From Candidatus Melainabacteria bacterium (GTDB lineage Bacteria; Cyanobacteriota; Vampirovibrionia; 2-02-FULL-35-15): DNA of 64,000 nt. The translations under genes and the position numbers were made by a program. Below are positions 17,815 to 27,092 of the stretch, in pieces (position 1 is the stretch's first letter; every line of letters begins with the position of its first letter). Below the pieces are notes generated by a model, which was given only the letters and a program-made list of their open reading frames with translations, made no database searches and was not told where the DNA came from. The stretch covers positions 62,001-126,000 of the forward strand of contig JACQBQ010000014.1 of NCBI GenBank assembly GCA_016201905.1, read 5' to 3'.

Positions 17815-18942
17815 CTAAGGCTTTGGATTTTCTTTTTCTTTCGTTTCTTCTGCAATGGTTTCATCGTCAGGTAAGCTGCCAACTTTCAGTGAAATTACTT
17901 TTATCTGTCCGCTTCTTAATAACCGCACATGCAGCTTGTCGCCAATTTTTCTGTTTCTTACAAGCTCTGCAATTCTTGTAGGATCATCAATATCTTTGCC
18001 TTCAACCTTTTGAATTATATCTCCTGGAGTAATACCACCCAGTTGGGCAGGGCTTTCAGGAACCACTTCTACTACATAAACTCCCACTGTTTCTTTAGGT
18101 AAGCCTTCTGCTTTTAATTGTTCTTCAGTAAGTTTTCCCATCTTTATTCCAAGGTAGGGATGCTTAATTGAACCGTGTGCAATTAAATCATCGGCAATTT
18201 TTTTAGCATAATCTGCAGGTATTGAAAAATTTAAGCTTTGTGCATTGCGACCAATTATAAAAGTGTTAATCCCGATTACTTCCCCATCCAAATTTACAAG
18301 TGGTCCACCAGAATTTCCTGGATTAATTGCAGCATCGGTTTGTATATATTTAAAAGCATCTTGAGCTGCACCAAATGTTACACCTACATGACGTGAAAGG
18401 GCACTAATAATGCCAAGTGTGACTGTATGTTCTAGTCCAAGCGGTGAACCAATTGCAATTACCCAGTCACCGGGTCTTAAATTCTTGGTACTTCCAAAAC
18501 TTGCAACAGATAAATTTTTCGCATCAATTTTTATTATTGCCAGATCGCTATAGCTGTCATGAGAAATTAATTTACCTTCATATTTCTTTTCGTCTTTTAG
18601 TGTGACATTTATCTTGTCTGCATTTTTTACAACATGGTAATTAGTTAAGATGTAGCCATCTGAAGTAACAATTACTCCTGAGCCTGTTCCAGCTTCAGGT
18701 TGTGGGATTACCTCTGGAATATGTAATTCAATGCTGCCCAAGTCAAGAGTCTTCTTTTTTACTTCAGTTTCTTTTACTTCACGAGATGTATCAATGTTTA
18801 CTACTGATTGGCTTATTTTTTCAGCTATTTCAGCTATGGTGTCTGAATCAAGTAGTATTTTTGCAACTGAACTATTAAACAAAGAGTCAACTAAAATCAA
18901 AAACAAAACTAAAATAAATACTGATTTTACTTTTTTGCTCAT
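17815..18942 (-). CDS. HtrA/DegP-family serine protease with one PDZ domain
   Basis: 375 residues. An N-terminal signal or anchor segment (hydrophobic about 8-22) is followed by a trypsin-like domain with a complete catalytic triad: His in TNYHVVKNAD, Asp in HDSYSDLAIIKI, and Ser in INPGNSGGPLV. One PDZ domain follows (YLGIKMGKLTEEQ, VVPESPAQLGGITPGDIIQKV), then an acidic tail. This is the DegS/HhoA-like layout of envelope quality-control proteases. A Sec signal or uncleaved anchor would place it in the periplasm. Convergent with DUF971 and divergent from the aldolase gene across 245 bp. Confidence 0.93.
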   Translation of the reverse strand: MSKKVKSVFILVLFLILVDSLFNSSVAKILLDSDTIAEIAEKISQSVVNIDTSREVKETEVKKKTLDLGSIELHIPEVIPQPEAGTGSGVIVTSDGYILTNYHVVKNADKINVTLKDEKKYEGKLISHDSYSDLAIIKIDAKNLSVASFGSTKNLRPGDWVIAIGSPLGLEHTVTLGIISALSRHVGVTFGAAQDAFKYIQTDAAINPGNSGGPLVNLDGEVIGINTFIIGRNAQSLNFSIPADYAKKIADDLIAHGSIKHPYLGIKMGKLTEEQLKAEGLPKETVGVYVVEVVPESPAQLGGITPGDIIQKVEGKDIDDPTRIAELVRNRKIGDKLHVRLLRSGQIKVISLKVGSLPDDETIAEETKEKENPKP

Positions 18943-19053
18943 GGCTTTAATTTTCCTTATTGTTTTCTTGTGATTATTACACTTTCCAGAATTGTTATTT
19001 TAACTTTAAGAACATTATTTACTCAATACCCAGTAAGCTAGAAAAATATGTGC

Positions 19054-19082
19054 TTTAAATACTCAATGTAACAAGATATAAT
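19054..19082 (+). promoter_or_regulatory. Putative sigma70-type promoter for the aldolase-pyruvate kinase genes
   Basis: A perfect -10 hexamer TATAAT (19077-19082) sits 17 bases after TTTAAA (19054-19059), a four-of-six match to TTGACA. The start codon of the aldolase is about 105 bases downstream, so a long leader would result. Judged by eye only. Confidence 0.4.
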
Positions 19083-19187
19083 GGCTAATGTAAAAAGATA
19101 AAATATGTAATGTTAATCAATGATGATAACTTGCAGAATAGATAGTTAAAATAATGCATGGTGAAATAGTGAAACGAGGGTATATAT

Positions 19188-20135
19188 ATGACAGTAGCAG
19201 ATAAGGCAGAGCAGGGAAGTACTAAGAAAGAATTTAAAATGAAAGTTAAAAGACCAAAGTTAGATGATTTAGATATTTCAATTGGTAAAAAGACAAGATT
19301 GTACAGATTGCTTTATGAGCATGGTCCGGCAAATGGTACGCTTATGGTTTTGCCTATTGATCAAGGAATTGAGCATGGACCATTAAACTTTTTTGTAAAT
19401 CCACCAAGTGAAGATCCTGATTTTCAGTATAGGCTAGCTCTTGAAGGCAGTTTTTCAGGAATTGCATTGCATATTGGATTAGCTGAGAAGTATTCCAGGA
19501 AATATGTCGGAAAAGTACCTTTGATTTTAAAAATTAATGGAAAAACAAATGTACCTTCTGATGACAATGCATTTTCACCATTAACAGCTTCTGTGGAAGA
19601 TGCAGTAAGACTTGGAGCAGATGCAGTTGGTTATACACTTTATGCTGGTTCACCATCACAGGATCGTGATATAAGACAGCTAAACGAAGTCAGGTATGAA
19701 TGTGCAAAGTTTGGTATGCCACTAATTGTCTGGGCTTATCCTAGAGGTTCTGCTATTGATGCTAAGGGTGGCAAGGATAGTTTGTATGCTGTAGATTATG
19801 CAGCAAGGCTAGCTTGTGAGTTTGGAGCTGATGTTGTTAAATTAAATGTTCCAAAAATTGATGAGTCTAAAATGGACAAGCTTCCAAAACCATACAATAC
19901 CTTGAAGCTCTCATATGAAGAAGCTATTGCAAAGGTCGTACATGCTGCAGGAAGAACAATGGTGTTATTTTCTGGTGGCAGTAAAGAAAGTGATCAGGAT
20001 TTGCTGCATAAGGCAAAAGCAGCAATGGATAACGGAGCAACAGGCCTTATCTTTGGACGAAATATGTGGCAAAGAGAACATTCTGATGCTTTAAAAATCT
20101 CTAGTCAAATCAAAAAACTAATGCTAGAGAGCTAA
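19188..20135 (+). CDS. Class I fructose-bisphosphate aldolase (archaeal/DhnA type)
   Basis: 315 residues. The DhnA/FbaB-type Schiff-base aldolase fold is shown by TLMVLPIDQGIEHGP, the ALHIGLAEKY and LILKINGKTNV segments, GADAVGYTLYAGSP, WAYPRG, the probable Schiff-base lysine in ADVVKLNVPK, and LFSGGSKES, ATGLIFGRNMWQRE for phosphate binding. It cleaves fructose-1,6-bisphosphate in the cytoplasm without metal. Pyruvate kinase follows 18 bp later, so the two glycolytic genes likely form a unit. A TATAAT-containing promoter is proposed about 105 bases upstream, and GAGGG before the ATG is a reasonable ribosome site. Confidence 0.93.
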   Translation: MTVADKAEQGSTKKEFKMKVKRPKLDDLDISIGKKTRLYRLLYEHGPANGTLMVLPIDQGIEHGPLNFFVNPPSEDPDFQYRLALEGSFSGIALHIGLAEKYSRKYVGKVPLILKINGKTNVPSDDNAFSPLTASVEDAVRLGADAVGYTLYAGSPSQDRDIRQLNEVRYECAKFGMPLIVWAYPRGSAIDAKGGKDSLYAVDYAARLACEFGADVVKLNVPKIDESKMDKLPKPYNTLKLSYEEAIAKVVHAAGRTMVLFSGGSKESDQDLLHKAKAAMDNGATGLIFGRNMWQREHSDALKISSQIKKLMLES

Positions 20136-20153
20136 TCAGTTACGAAATTAATT

Positions 20154-21569
20154 GTGCCAGTTTCAAGATTAACAAAAATAATAGCGACAATTGGACCTGC
20201 TTCAAATGAACCTGAAATTATTAAGGGTCTTATTGAGGTAGGTACAAATGTTTTTCGGATTAACTGCTCACATAGTGATCTTAAAACGAGAGCCAATGTA
20301 ATTAAAACTATACGTGAACTTTCTCGTAATGCAAAAAAAGAAATCGGCGTTTTGCTTGATCTGCAGGGGCCTAAAATCCGTGTGGGCAAACTAAAAAACA
20401 GTTCTATTCTACTTAAGGATAAAGCAAAAGTTATTTTAAGCTCTGAAAGTATTATTGGTGATGAACAGAAATTTCAGGTAGTTAATTTTGAAAAAATAAT
20501 TAATGAATTGAAACCGTCTCACAGAGTGTTGTTGGATGATGGTAAGATTGAATTGAATGTAGTTGGAAAGATTAATGATGAGGTTGAGTGTCAGGTTGTT
20601 TATGGAGGTGAACTCAAAGATGGTAAAGGTGTTAATTTGCCAGATTCTGATTTAAAAGATGTAATTACCTTAACTGAAAAAGACATTGTAGATTTAAATC
20701 ATGGAATTGAAAATAATGTTGATTTAATTGCTCTCTCATTTGTAAGATCTGCTAAGGATATTACTGTCCTTAAAAATCATTTGCCTAATAAATCATTTAT
20801 TAAAATAATTGCAAAGATTGAAAAACCTCAAGCTGTGAAAGACCTGGAGAATATCCTTGATGTTGCTGACGGAATTATGGTGGCACGTGGAGATTTAGGA
20901 GTTGAACTGTCTCCTGAAAAACTTCCTGCCATTCAAAAAAAACTTATTCAAAGAGCAAATGAAAAAAATGTGCTTGTTATTACTGCTACTCAAATGCTCG
21001 AGTCAATGATCAATTTCCCTAAACCTACACGTGCTGAAGTAAGCGATGTAGCAAATGCTATCTTTGATGGCACAGATGCAATTATGCTCTCTGGTGAAAC
21101 AGCAAGTGGAAAGTATCCGATATTAGCTGTAGAAACCATGCATAAGATTGCTCTTGAAGCTGAGTCTGTTGCGCCGCGCTATAGGCATGATGTAAAAACG
21201 ACTCAGGAAAATCTGGCGCGTAGTGCCTGTGAACTTGCTGAGCGTGTAAAAGCTTCTGCAATTGCTACTTTTACACTATCAGGAAATACTGCTAAATTAG
21301 CCTCTAAGCAAAGACCGCCAGTAAAGGTAGTAGCACTAACTCAAAATGAAATGGTAAGCAGGCAGCTAAGTCTGTGCTGGGGAATTACTCCAATTTTATT
21401 AATGGATGTGCATGATACTGAAACCATGATGAACTTGGTTGAAAAGACACTTCTTGAACATGGCTTAATTAAAAAAGGTGAGATTGTAATTGTTACTGGT
21501 GGCTTGCCAATTGCAGCACGTGGTGAAAGTAATTTTGTAAAGATTCATAAATGTGAAGGAAAGTTTTAA
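20154..21569 (+). CDS. pyk: Pyruvate kinase
   Basis: 471 residues with a GTG start; no earlier ATG exists in frame. The N-terminal TKIIATIGPASNEPEIIKGLIEVGTNVFRINCSH and LLDLQGPKIRVGKL segments, the B domain, and the signature IIAKIEKPQAV with MVARGDLGVELSPEKLP are all intact, followed by ITATQMLESM, GTDAIMLSGETASGKYP, and a C-terminal allosteric domain. It lacks the extra C-terminal PEP-utilizer-like domain found in some Firmicute enzymes. It converts PEP and ADP to pyruvate and ATP. It lies 18 bp after the class I aldolase and converges with the SDR gene across 4 bp. Confidence 0.96.
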   Translation: MPVSRLTKIIATIGPASNEPEIIKGLIEVGTNVFRINCSHSDLKTRANVIKTIRELSRNAKKEIGVLLDLQGPKIRVGKLKNSSILLKDKAKVILSSESIIGDEQKFQVVNFEKIINELKPSHRVLLDDGKIELNVVGKINDEVECQVVYGGELKDGKGVNLPDSDLKDVITLTEKDIVDLNHGIENNVDLIALSFVRSAKDITVLKNHLPNKSFIKIIAKIEKPQAVKDLENILDVADGIMVARGDLGVELSPEKLPAIQKKLIQRANEKNVLVITATQMLESMINFPKPTRAEVSDVANAIFDGTDAIMLSGETASGKYPILAVETMHKIALEAESVAPRYRHDVKTTQENLARSACELAERVKASAIATFTLSGNTAKLASKQRPPVKVVALTQNEMVSRQLSLCWGITPILLMDVHDTETMMNLVEKTLLEHGLIKKGEIVIVTGGLPIAARGESNFVKIHKCEGKF

Positions 21570-21573
21570 ACTG

Positions 21574-22557
21574 CTATAAAAGCTTTTCTTCTTTATAAAA
21601 TCTGATAGTTTTGTGAATACATTCTCTGAAAGATACAACTGGCATTTTTAATTCTCTGATTGCTTTTGAGCTGTCGTAGTAAATGTTTTTACCGAAAAAA
21701 CAAAGCTGTGATGCTGCTGGTCGTGGAGAAGTATTTGTAATTAAGCCAAGGGCTTCTTGTGCATATGAGAGTAATATTATAGGTAATTTTGGAAGCTTTA
21801 CAAATGGTCTTCTGGTTTTAATTTCATCTGAAATTGTACTTAAAAAATCTTTTATTGATAAATTTTCCCCGCCAAGAATATATCTTTCACCGCATTTTCC
21901 AAACTCTATTGAGTTTATAATTCCTTCGCAGACAGCATCTACATCGACAAAATTTGTGCCAGCTTCTACATAAAATGGCAAACCACATTTTAAAGCTTTA
22001 ATTACTGAGGTTCTTCTTCCTTTATAATCTCCAACTCCCCATACGTTTGCAGGGTTGACCATGGTAGCATTTAAACCTTTTTTAATTGCATTTAATACCT
22101 CAAGCTCTGCCTCATGTTTTGTTTCCATATAACAGATTTTGTGTTTATCCCAGTTATAAGGATGATTTTCATTTATAGCTTCTCCATTTTCTCCATAGCC
22201 AATTGCAGCAACAGAGCTTATGTGAATAAATTTTTTACAATTTGATTTAAGTGCTTCATTTAGGATATTTCTTGTGCCAGTTACATTTATTTTATAAAGC
22301 TTGTTCCAGATTCTATTCCAGAATGCAATTAATGCGGCACAGTGTATTATTATCTCGCAGTCATTTATTTTTCCGTTAAACGTTTCAGGCTCTAAAATGT
22401 CTCCATAGATGATGTCTACAGAATCTTTCCATGGAAAAAGATCAAGCTTTTTTTTATTTCTAACCAGGACTTTTACCTTAAAATCTTTATCTAATAGCTT
22501 TTTAACAAGATTTCCACCTATAAAACCTGTTCCTCCGGTTATAAATATTTTTGTCAT
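21574..22557 (-). CDS. NAD(P)-dependent extended SDR (epimerase/dihydroflavonol-reductase-like)
   Basis: 327 residues when started at the ATG whose next base completes the UbiA stop (ATGA at 22554-22557). A longer reading would run 150 bases into ubiA and add non-family sequence, so it is rejected. The start MTKIFITGGTGFIGGNLVKKL gives the GxxGxxG cofactor site; IIHCAALIAFW, ISSVAAIGYGE, and the catalytic YxxxK in ICYMETKHEAE are present, followed by MVNPANVWGVGDYKG. The type resembles DFR-like or hopanoid-associated (HpnA-like) epimerases. The 4-base overlap means it is co-translated with UbiA, hinting at a lipid or quinone substrate; that is inference. Confidence 0.85.
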   Translation of the reverse strand: MTKIFITGGTGFIGGNLVKKLLDKDFKVKVLVRNKKKLDLFPWKDSVDIIYGDILEPETFNGKINDCEIIIHCAALIAFWNRIWNKLYKINVTGTRNILNEALKSNCKKFIHISSVAAIGYGENGEAINENHPYNWDKHKICYMETKHEAELEVLNAIKKGLNATMVNPANVWGVGDYKGRRTSVIKALKCGLPFYVEAGTNFVDVDAVCEGIINSIEFGKCGERYILGGENLSIKDFLSTISDEIKTRRPFVKLPKLPIILLSYAQEALGLITNTSPRPAASQLCFFGKNIYYDSSKAIRELKMPVVSFRECIHKTIRFYKEEKLL

Positions 22558-23411
22558 GAGATTATTTTTTCTAAAAGGATAAAAACAAAAAATCCAATGC
22601 TTACCCAGCCATTCATTGTAAAGAAAGCCATGTTTACTTTGCTTAGATCGTTTTCTTTTACAAGGCTTTGCTCGTAGAATAGCATTATTGAAACAAAAAT
22701 CACACACAGCCAGTATATTGGTGATAAATGAACTATTTTTCCAAGTATTGTTAAAAACAATATTGTGAATATGTGAAATACCCTGGAGGCTAAAAGTGCA
22801 TTTTTAATTCCAAGCTTTGCTGGCATGCTATGAAGATTGTTTTTTTTATCGAAGTCATAGTCCTGGCAGGCATAAATAATGTCAAAACCTGCAGTCCAAA
22901 AAGCTACAGCAGCTCCTAATATAAATGGAATGGGTGAATTGATTTCTCCTGTAACTGATATCCATCCAGCTAGAACTGAAGCACCAAGTGCTATTCCAAG
23001 CCAGATATGTGATAGTGAAGTAAATCTTTTTGTATAAGGGTAAACATAAAACCAAATAACTGCAATAGGCAGGAGTAAAAAACAGATTTTAGGTAGCTGG
23101 AGAGTTGAATAAATTAAAACTAAAAATGAAAACAAGGAAAATAAAATAGCTTGATTTTGACTTAACTTTCCCTCAGGAAGTTCACGGTTTTTAGTTCTGG
23201 GGTTTTTAAAATCAATGTCTTTATCGATGATTCTATTTAGACTCATTGCAAGAGACCTCGCACCTACCATAGCTAAAACTATCCAGAGTATAGTCACTAG
23301 TTTTGGAAAACCATTTTCATTTGCAAGAAGTGCTCCTGAAAGAGCAAATGGAAGAGCAAAGATAGAATGTTCAAACTTTATAAAATTGCAAAAGCCAGAC
23401 AGTTTCATCAT
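22554..23411 (-). CDS. UbiA-family prenyltransferase (lipoquinone biosynthesis, UbiA/MqnP-like)
   Basis: 285 residues with about eight membrane segments. Two aspartate-rich sites bind the Mg-prenyl diphosphate: NRIIDKDIDFKNPRTKNRELP, preceded by ARSLAMSL, and the second, ACQDYDFDKKNNLHSMPAKLG. FEHSIFALPFALSGAL is the usual N-terminus. This is the UbiA subgroup that includes 4-hydroxybenzoate and dihydroxynaphthoate prenyltransferases, including MqnP of the futalosine route. A MenG/UbiE-type methyltransferase in this window (60192) could act later in the same pathway. The head-group substrate is not decidable. First gene of a two-gene unit with the SDR; a dyad lies 35 bp upstream. Confidence 0.88.
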   Translation of the reverse strand: MMKLSGFCNFIKFEHSIFALPFALSGALLANENGFPKLVTILWIVLAMVGARSLAMSLNRIIDKDIDFKNPRTKNRELPEGKLSQNQAILFSLFSFLVLIYSTLQLPKICFLLLPIAVIWFYVYPYTKRFTSLSHIWLGIALGASVLAGWISVTGEINSPIPFILGAAVAFWTAGFDIIYACQDYDFDKKNNLHSMPAKLGIKNALLASRVFHIFTILFLTILGKIVHLSPIYWLCVIFVSIMLFYEQSLVKENDLSKVNMAFFTMNGWVSIGFFVFILLEKIIS

Positions 23412-23445
23412 ATATAAATCTTAAATAAAAATTAAATTATTTTCA

Positions 23446-23464
23446 ATGTAACTAAAGGTTACAT
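23446..23464. promoter_or_regulatory. Perfect 7-bp dyad ATGTAAC-N5-GTTACAT, candidate operator
   Basis: A perfect inverted repeat with a five-base centre in the 85-bp divergent spacer between ubiA and the small membrane-protein gene. The size and symmetry fit a dimeric regulator binding site that could control both directions. No regulator gene is adjacent. Confidence 0.45.
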
Positions 23465-23496
23465 GAATTTAGATGTCTATTTGCTAAATTAAATCT

Positions 23497-23721
23497 ATGT
23501 TTATTGAGGAGCAAAAGTATAGGGCTGAAATATTTAAAATCGGTGGATTTTCCTTGATGGCGCCTTTTGGGAAGTTGATTTTAGGGATACCTGATTTTAG
23601 GTTAACTAACCTAAGCCTTCAGTTACTTGTGTTTGTTATAGTTGTCATTGCATCATTTTATGTTGGTATAATCTTGATTTTAAAAGGATTTGAGGCTTTA
23701 GGTGAAATGAAACAAAAATAA
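23497..23721 (+). CDS. Small single-pass membrane protein, unknown
   Basis: 74 residues. An N-terminal soluble part (MFIEEQKYRAEIFKIGG) leads to a moderately hydrophobic loop, a transmembrane helix (about residues 42-66, LQLLVFVIVVIASFYVGIIL and following), and a short charged tail. No family recognised. Its stop overlaps the start of an even smaller membrane-protein gene by one base (TAATG), which strongly suggests coupled translation. It diverges from ubiA, with a perfect dyad between them, so a link to lipoquinone or respiratory function is possible but unsupported. Confidence 0.6.
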   Translation: MFIEEQKYRAEIFKIGGFSLMAPFGKLILGIPDFRLTNLSLQLLVFVIVVIASFYVGIILILKGFEALGEMKQK

Positions 23722-23822
23722 TGAACCCTGTCATATTATTAGATATAGTAATTGTTGTAAACCTTATAATAGGAGTTTCAATAATTTATTTTGCATTTGG
23801 TAAAAAGTCAAAAGAGAGCTAA
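23721..23822 (+). CDS. 33-residue membrane microprotein overlapping the preceding stop codon
   Basis: ATG at 23721 shares its first base with the TAA of the 74-residue gene. It encodes 33 residues: one transmembrane helix (VILLDIVIVVNLIIGVSIIY) and a basic/acidic tail FAFGKKSKES. The length, the charge pattern (positive end after the helix) and the TAATG overlap resemble small subunits of respiratory or photosynthetic complexes such as CcoS or Pet/Psb microproteins, but I do not recognise a family. It is too short for routine gene callers and may be missed. Confidence 0.45.
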   Translation: MNPVILLDIVIVVNLIIGVSIIYFAFGKKSKES

Positions 23823-23845
23823 TTCTTCTAAAGTTAAGAAAATTG

Positions 23846-23971
23846 GTTAAGAGATTTGCGAGTGGAGAGTTTAATATTTTTTTCATTATTGGTTTCTATT
23901 TTTAAAAGAATAAACTAGTTTTTCTGCTTTTTTCTTTGTAAGAAGTATTTAGAGATTGTTTTACTCTTAAC
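23846..23971. promoter_or_regulatory. Pair of inverted GGTTAAGAG half-sites upstream of the membrane-anchored ATPase gene
   Basis: GTTAAGAG at 23846-23853 and its reverse complement CTCTTAAC at 23964-23971 (matching over nine bases including the flanking GG/CC). The same 8-base word occurs as an inverted pair upstream of the unrelated-looking gene at 55468. The surrounding 226 bp is AT-rich and holds no gene. Confidence 0.3.
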
Positions 23972-24048
23972 CATTTACTTTTAATTGTTTAATTAGGTAG
24001 TATTGGATTAAATGCTCTTGTTGATTATTTAATATTTTAGGATTTTAA

Positions 24049-25875
24049 ATGTTTCCATTAATAGGTATTCCAACTCTTGGTGCTCAAGATATTGCAAAAG
24101 GTGCACTTAATGCTTTGCACAAAGGTGCAACTTTTATTGATAGATATAAATGGATGAAAAGTGCTGTTGGTTTTTTGGGGAGTTCACTTGTTTTTGATGA
24201 AAACAAATTATATGGTCCACCCGAAAAAAGATCCAAAGAAAAACCTTCTGGAATAACTGCATTTCTTAGGAGATATGTTTTGGCAAATGGTTATATTATC
24301 GGTGCTTTAGCTTGGATTGCTAAATATATTCTGAGTAAGACATATCAACCTAAAGAGGGAGAACAACCAAGTTTAATTAGATCCTTAACAAATCTAGGAA
24401 CGTTTATTTTATCAATCGGTGCTCCAATCGTTGCACTTTATTCCCAGATAAAAGGAATAAATGTTGAATGGCAATGTGGTGAAGCCGGGAAAGTTTTTGC
24501 GTTAACCGATTCGTTTGCTGATAATATTCTAAAACCAATTGACAATAAAAAACTTGTTGAGGAGGCAGACTATCTCCAAAGAATAATTCGATTAGATAAT
24601 GGGAGTGATAATGAGGAAGGTGTAACATTACAAGAACAAGTTGAGTCGGAATTTAATGCTTCTGAAGGAAGGAAGATTATTTTGCAAGGCATCTCACAAA
24701 CTGGTAAGTCTGTCTCTATGAGAATGATTGCAGGAAAGCTTGTTAAGAAATGGGGTTTAGATAAAGTAATAGTAAAAGAATTGAATTGTACAAATATGTT
24801 TGAGCAAATTAAGGCAAAGCTTGAAAACGAAGGTGGCCTTGCAAGTTTACTTGCAGCTGTACCTCTTGATGGTGCTGGTGAGGTGAAAGCACAAGCAGCT
24901 GTTTTAATGAGTTCATCAGGGACTGATGTATTGGTAAACCTTCTAAAGAGAATTTCTCTTGAAGCAAAAGAAGCAAAGGAAAAAGGATTAAAGTATATAG
25001 TGTTGTGGGATGAATTAGATAAGATTTGGCGGGTAGTAAGTGGTGGAGGTGGAGAAAGTGCTTCTTACGATCCAAATTTGATTGGCTTAGTAGCCGTAGA
25101 AATTCAAAAATTAATTGAAGATAAAAATCTAAACATTATATTTACTTCTAATACACCAGCGTTAGAAATGTGTACGACTGTAGGTGGTAATTCTGAGACT
25201 AGCCCATTAGTAGGGTTGGCTCGTCGTCTACATGATAGACGAATAGAATTTGATTATCATTTGCCACATACTCAAGCTAGAATTGTTGCAAGTTATTTGT
25301 TGGATATCCAACGCAGACTTAAAGCTGTTGATGCTGAAATATTTGACAATGATATATTACCAAAACTTATTGGGTATAGAGATGACCAGGATAAAGAAAA
25401 GAAATTAGCAGAAGTATTATTTGAACAAATATTTGATAGAACAAAGATGTCTGATGATAAAAAAGAAGTTTACAGAAAGCTTACAGGCGGCTCCTTAAAA
25501 GAAGCAGTAAGTGACAGGTTATATATGAAATTAACGAGAGGAGATAAATTGGTTTCTGGAAAGAAGATAAATTTAGCTAATCTTGGAAAAGAAATACACA
25601 CTCAAAGTGGTTATAAGAATACAGGCTCAGAGCAAAACTATAGGACACCGGATGTTTCTCAACTACAACAGGCTCCAAAACTAACTGAACAGGAGACTGC
25701 TATTGTAAATAAAAACATTGAAACATTATTAGGTATGGATGATAAACAGCTTGCAGCAACAGTTGCTTCACCTGATAATGCATCACTTATGCAAGTAGTA
25801 CTACAAATAGATTCTCCAAAAGCAAACGAATTGAAGGCTAGACTTATTAAACTTTTATCAAGCCAACAACAATAG
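24049..25875 (+). CDS. Membrane-anchored AAA-like P-loop ATPase, unknown family
   Basis: 608 residues, not matched to a named family. Two hydrophobic segments (about 81-96 and 113-135) form a membrane hairpin in the N-terminal quarter. The ATPase core follows: Walker A GISQTGKS at 214-221, Walker B YIVLWDELDK with Asp 318/Glu 319, and a sensor-1-like NIIFTSNT near 365-369. A helical lid with EVLFEQIFDRTK and GGSLKEAVSDRLYMKL follows, then a Gln/Pro-rich tail. The layout resembles membrane-tethered AAA+ proteins that remodel or extract partners. No substrate-processing domain (protease, nuclease) is visible. It is followed by a membrane-hairpin protein and a 61-residue protein. Role unknown. 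Confidence 0.7.
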   Translation: MFPLIGIPTLGAQDIAKGALNALHKGATFIDRYKWMKSAVGFLGSSLVFDENKLYGPPEKRSKEKPSGITAFLRRYVLANGYIIGALAWIAKYILSKTYQPKEGEQPSLIRSLTNLGTFILSIGAPIVALYSQIKGINVEWQCGEAGKVFALTDSFADNILKPIDNKKLVEEADYLQRIIRLDNGSDNEEGVTLQEQVESEFNASEGRKIILQGISQTGKSVSMRMIAGKLVKKWGLDKVIVKELNCTNMFEQIKAKLENEGGLASLLAAVPLDGAGEVKAQAAVLMSSSGTDVLVNLLKRISLEAKEAKEKGLKYIVLWDELDKIWRVVSGGGGESASYDPNLIGLVAVEIQKLIEDKNLNIIFTSNTPALEMCTTVGGNSETSPLVGLARRLHDRRIEFDYHLPHTQARIVASYLLDIQRRLKAVDAEIFDNDILPKLIGYRDDQDKEKKLAEVLFEQIFDRTKMSDDKKEVYRKLTGGSLKEAVSDRLYMKLTRGDKLVSGKKINLANLGKEIHTQSGYKNTGSEQNYRTPDVSQLQQAPKLTEQETAIVNKNIETLLGMDDKQLAATVASPDNASLMQVVLQIDSPKANELKARLIKLLSSQQQ

Positions 25876-26156
25876 CCAGGTTACAAATAAAACAAAAATC
25901 TTAAAGAAATTAAATTAAAGTTTTAACCTACTAAAAAAACATCATTAAGAATCTAAATAACCCTCAAAAATTCATACTTTTTCTTTTGATATTGCGAAAA
26001 TTAGAGAAAAATAATCTAGTATTACATATACTTTATATACTTAGAGAACTAAAATTTAGAAACTTAATCTTAGTATTCAGGCTTCTTTTATTGATTGTAT
26101 AAAAGAAATATAGAAATAAAAAATTAAAGAATACAAACATAAAGATTGTTTAAATT

Positions 26157-27092
26157 ATGGGTAATGTATTATTCGGTGTGAAAAATGCTGGTGTAGCTAG
26201 TACACCAAGATCTACTTTGCAAAGAAATGAATTGAATCCTGTCAAAAGAAAAGATGCTATTCAAAATATTAAACTTGACTTAAATAAAAGCCCATATAAA
26301 TATTTGGCCTATACTGGCCTTATTGGTGGTATAGCATCTACTGTATGGAAATTGATTTCAGGGAAGGAAAATAGTTTCAAGAACTGGATATTGCCAGTTT
26401 TATCTTTTGGTGCAAGTGGTTTTTTTGCACTTTTAAATATAAAAGACAAAGATATTATAAATAAAAAGACAATTGATTTGAAGAATGAATCAGGTAGAAA
26501 AGAAGTATTTAATGAAATTGTATCTGGCTTGATTAAGTCTTGGAGTAATAGCTTTGAAGTTCAAAAGGATGAAGTTAGTTCTTTGCTGGATATAGTCCGA
26601 TTAATTGAAAATCCAATTACTAATATGGACTATGAAAAATTAGAAAAAGCAGGACTATATTTAGATTTTGATAAAAATTTTAATGCATACTATGTTCAAA
26701 CATATCCAAGTCAGAATGTAACCATGGGTAATACTGCATATGCTTTAAGAATCTACTTTGATGGCTTGGGTGAACAGTTTGATTCAGACACAAAAGTTAC
26801 TGTAGACTTTTTATCTAAAAATGTTAACTTAGATGGTGACTATAAAGTAGAAGAGCGTTCTGAATTAAGTTTAAGAGAGATTGTTTTAAATGGCTGGATA
26901 AAAAATATACCTGGTGGTATTTTTACAGATGCTCAAAAAAAAGATTTGCTAGATTATAAATCGGCTAAAAGTGATTCTCTTGACGAGCAAATGCCAGATA
27001 TTCTCAAGCTTTCTAGCTATAGAGCAATCAGAGGTAATAAGCCTAATGATTTTCCTGAAGACGATAGAAATAAAAGAGTTAAGAGGATTTGA
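26157..27092 (+). CDS. Membrane-hairpin protein of unknown function
   Basis: 311 residues. A short basic N-terminus leads to two closely spaced hydrophobic helices (about 49-66, LAYTGLIGGIASTVWKLI, and 77-95, WILPVLSFGASGFFALLN) joined by a short loop, then about 215 soluble residues with a mixed alpha/beta look. No family or catalytic motif recognised. The overall plan (hairpin, then soluble domain) repeats that of the ATPase just upstream and of two proteins at 55468-57701, although I cannot show homology by eye. Spacers of about 280 bp before and 205 bp after suggest it has its own promoter; nothing identifiable is seen in them. Confidence 0.6.
   Translation: MGNVLFGVKNAGVASTPRSTLQRNELNPVKRKDAIQNIKLDLNKSPYKYLAYTGLIGGIASTVWKLISGKENSFKNWILPVLSFGASGFFALLNIKDKDIINKKTIDLKNESGRKEVFNEIVSGLIKSWSNSFEVQKDEVSSLLDIVRLIENPITNMDYEKLEKAGLYLDFDKNFNAYYVQTYPSQNVTMGNTAYALRIYFDGLGEQFDSDTKVTVDFLSKNVNLDGDYKVEERSELSLREIVLNGWIKNIPGGIFTDAQKKDLLDYKSAKSDSLDEQMPDILKLSSYRAIRGNKPNDFPEDDRNKRVKRI

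Noticed and set aside
22558-22707. An N-terminal extension of the SDR epimerase into ubiA
   Set aside because: It adds non-family sequence; the ATG in the ATGA overlap places the Rossmann motif at the very N-terminus as in the family.
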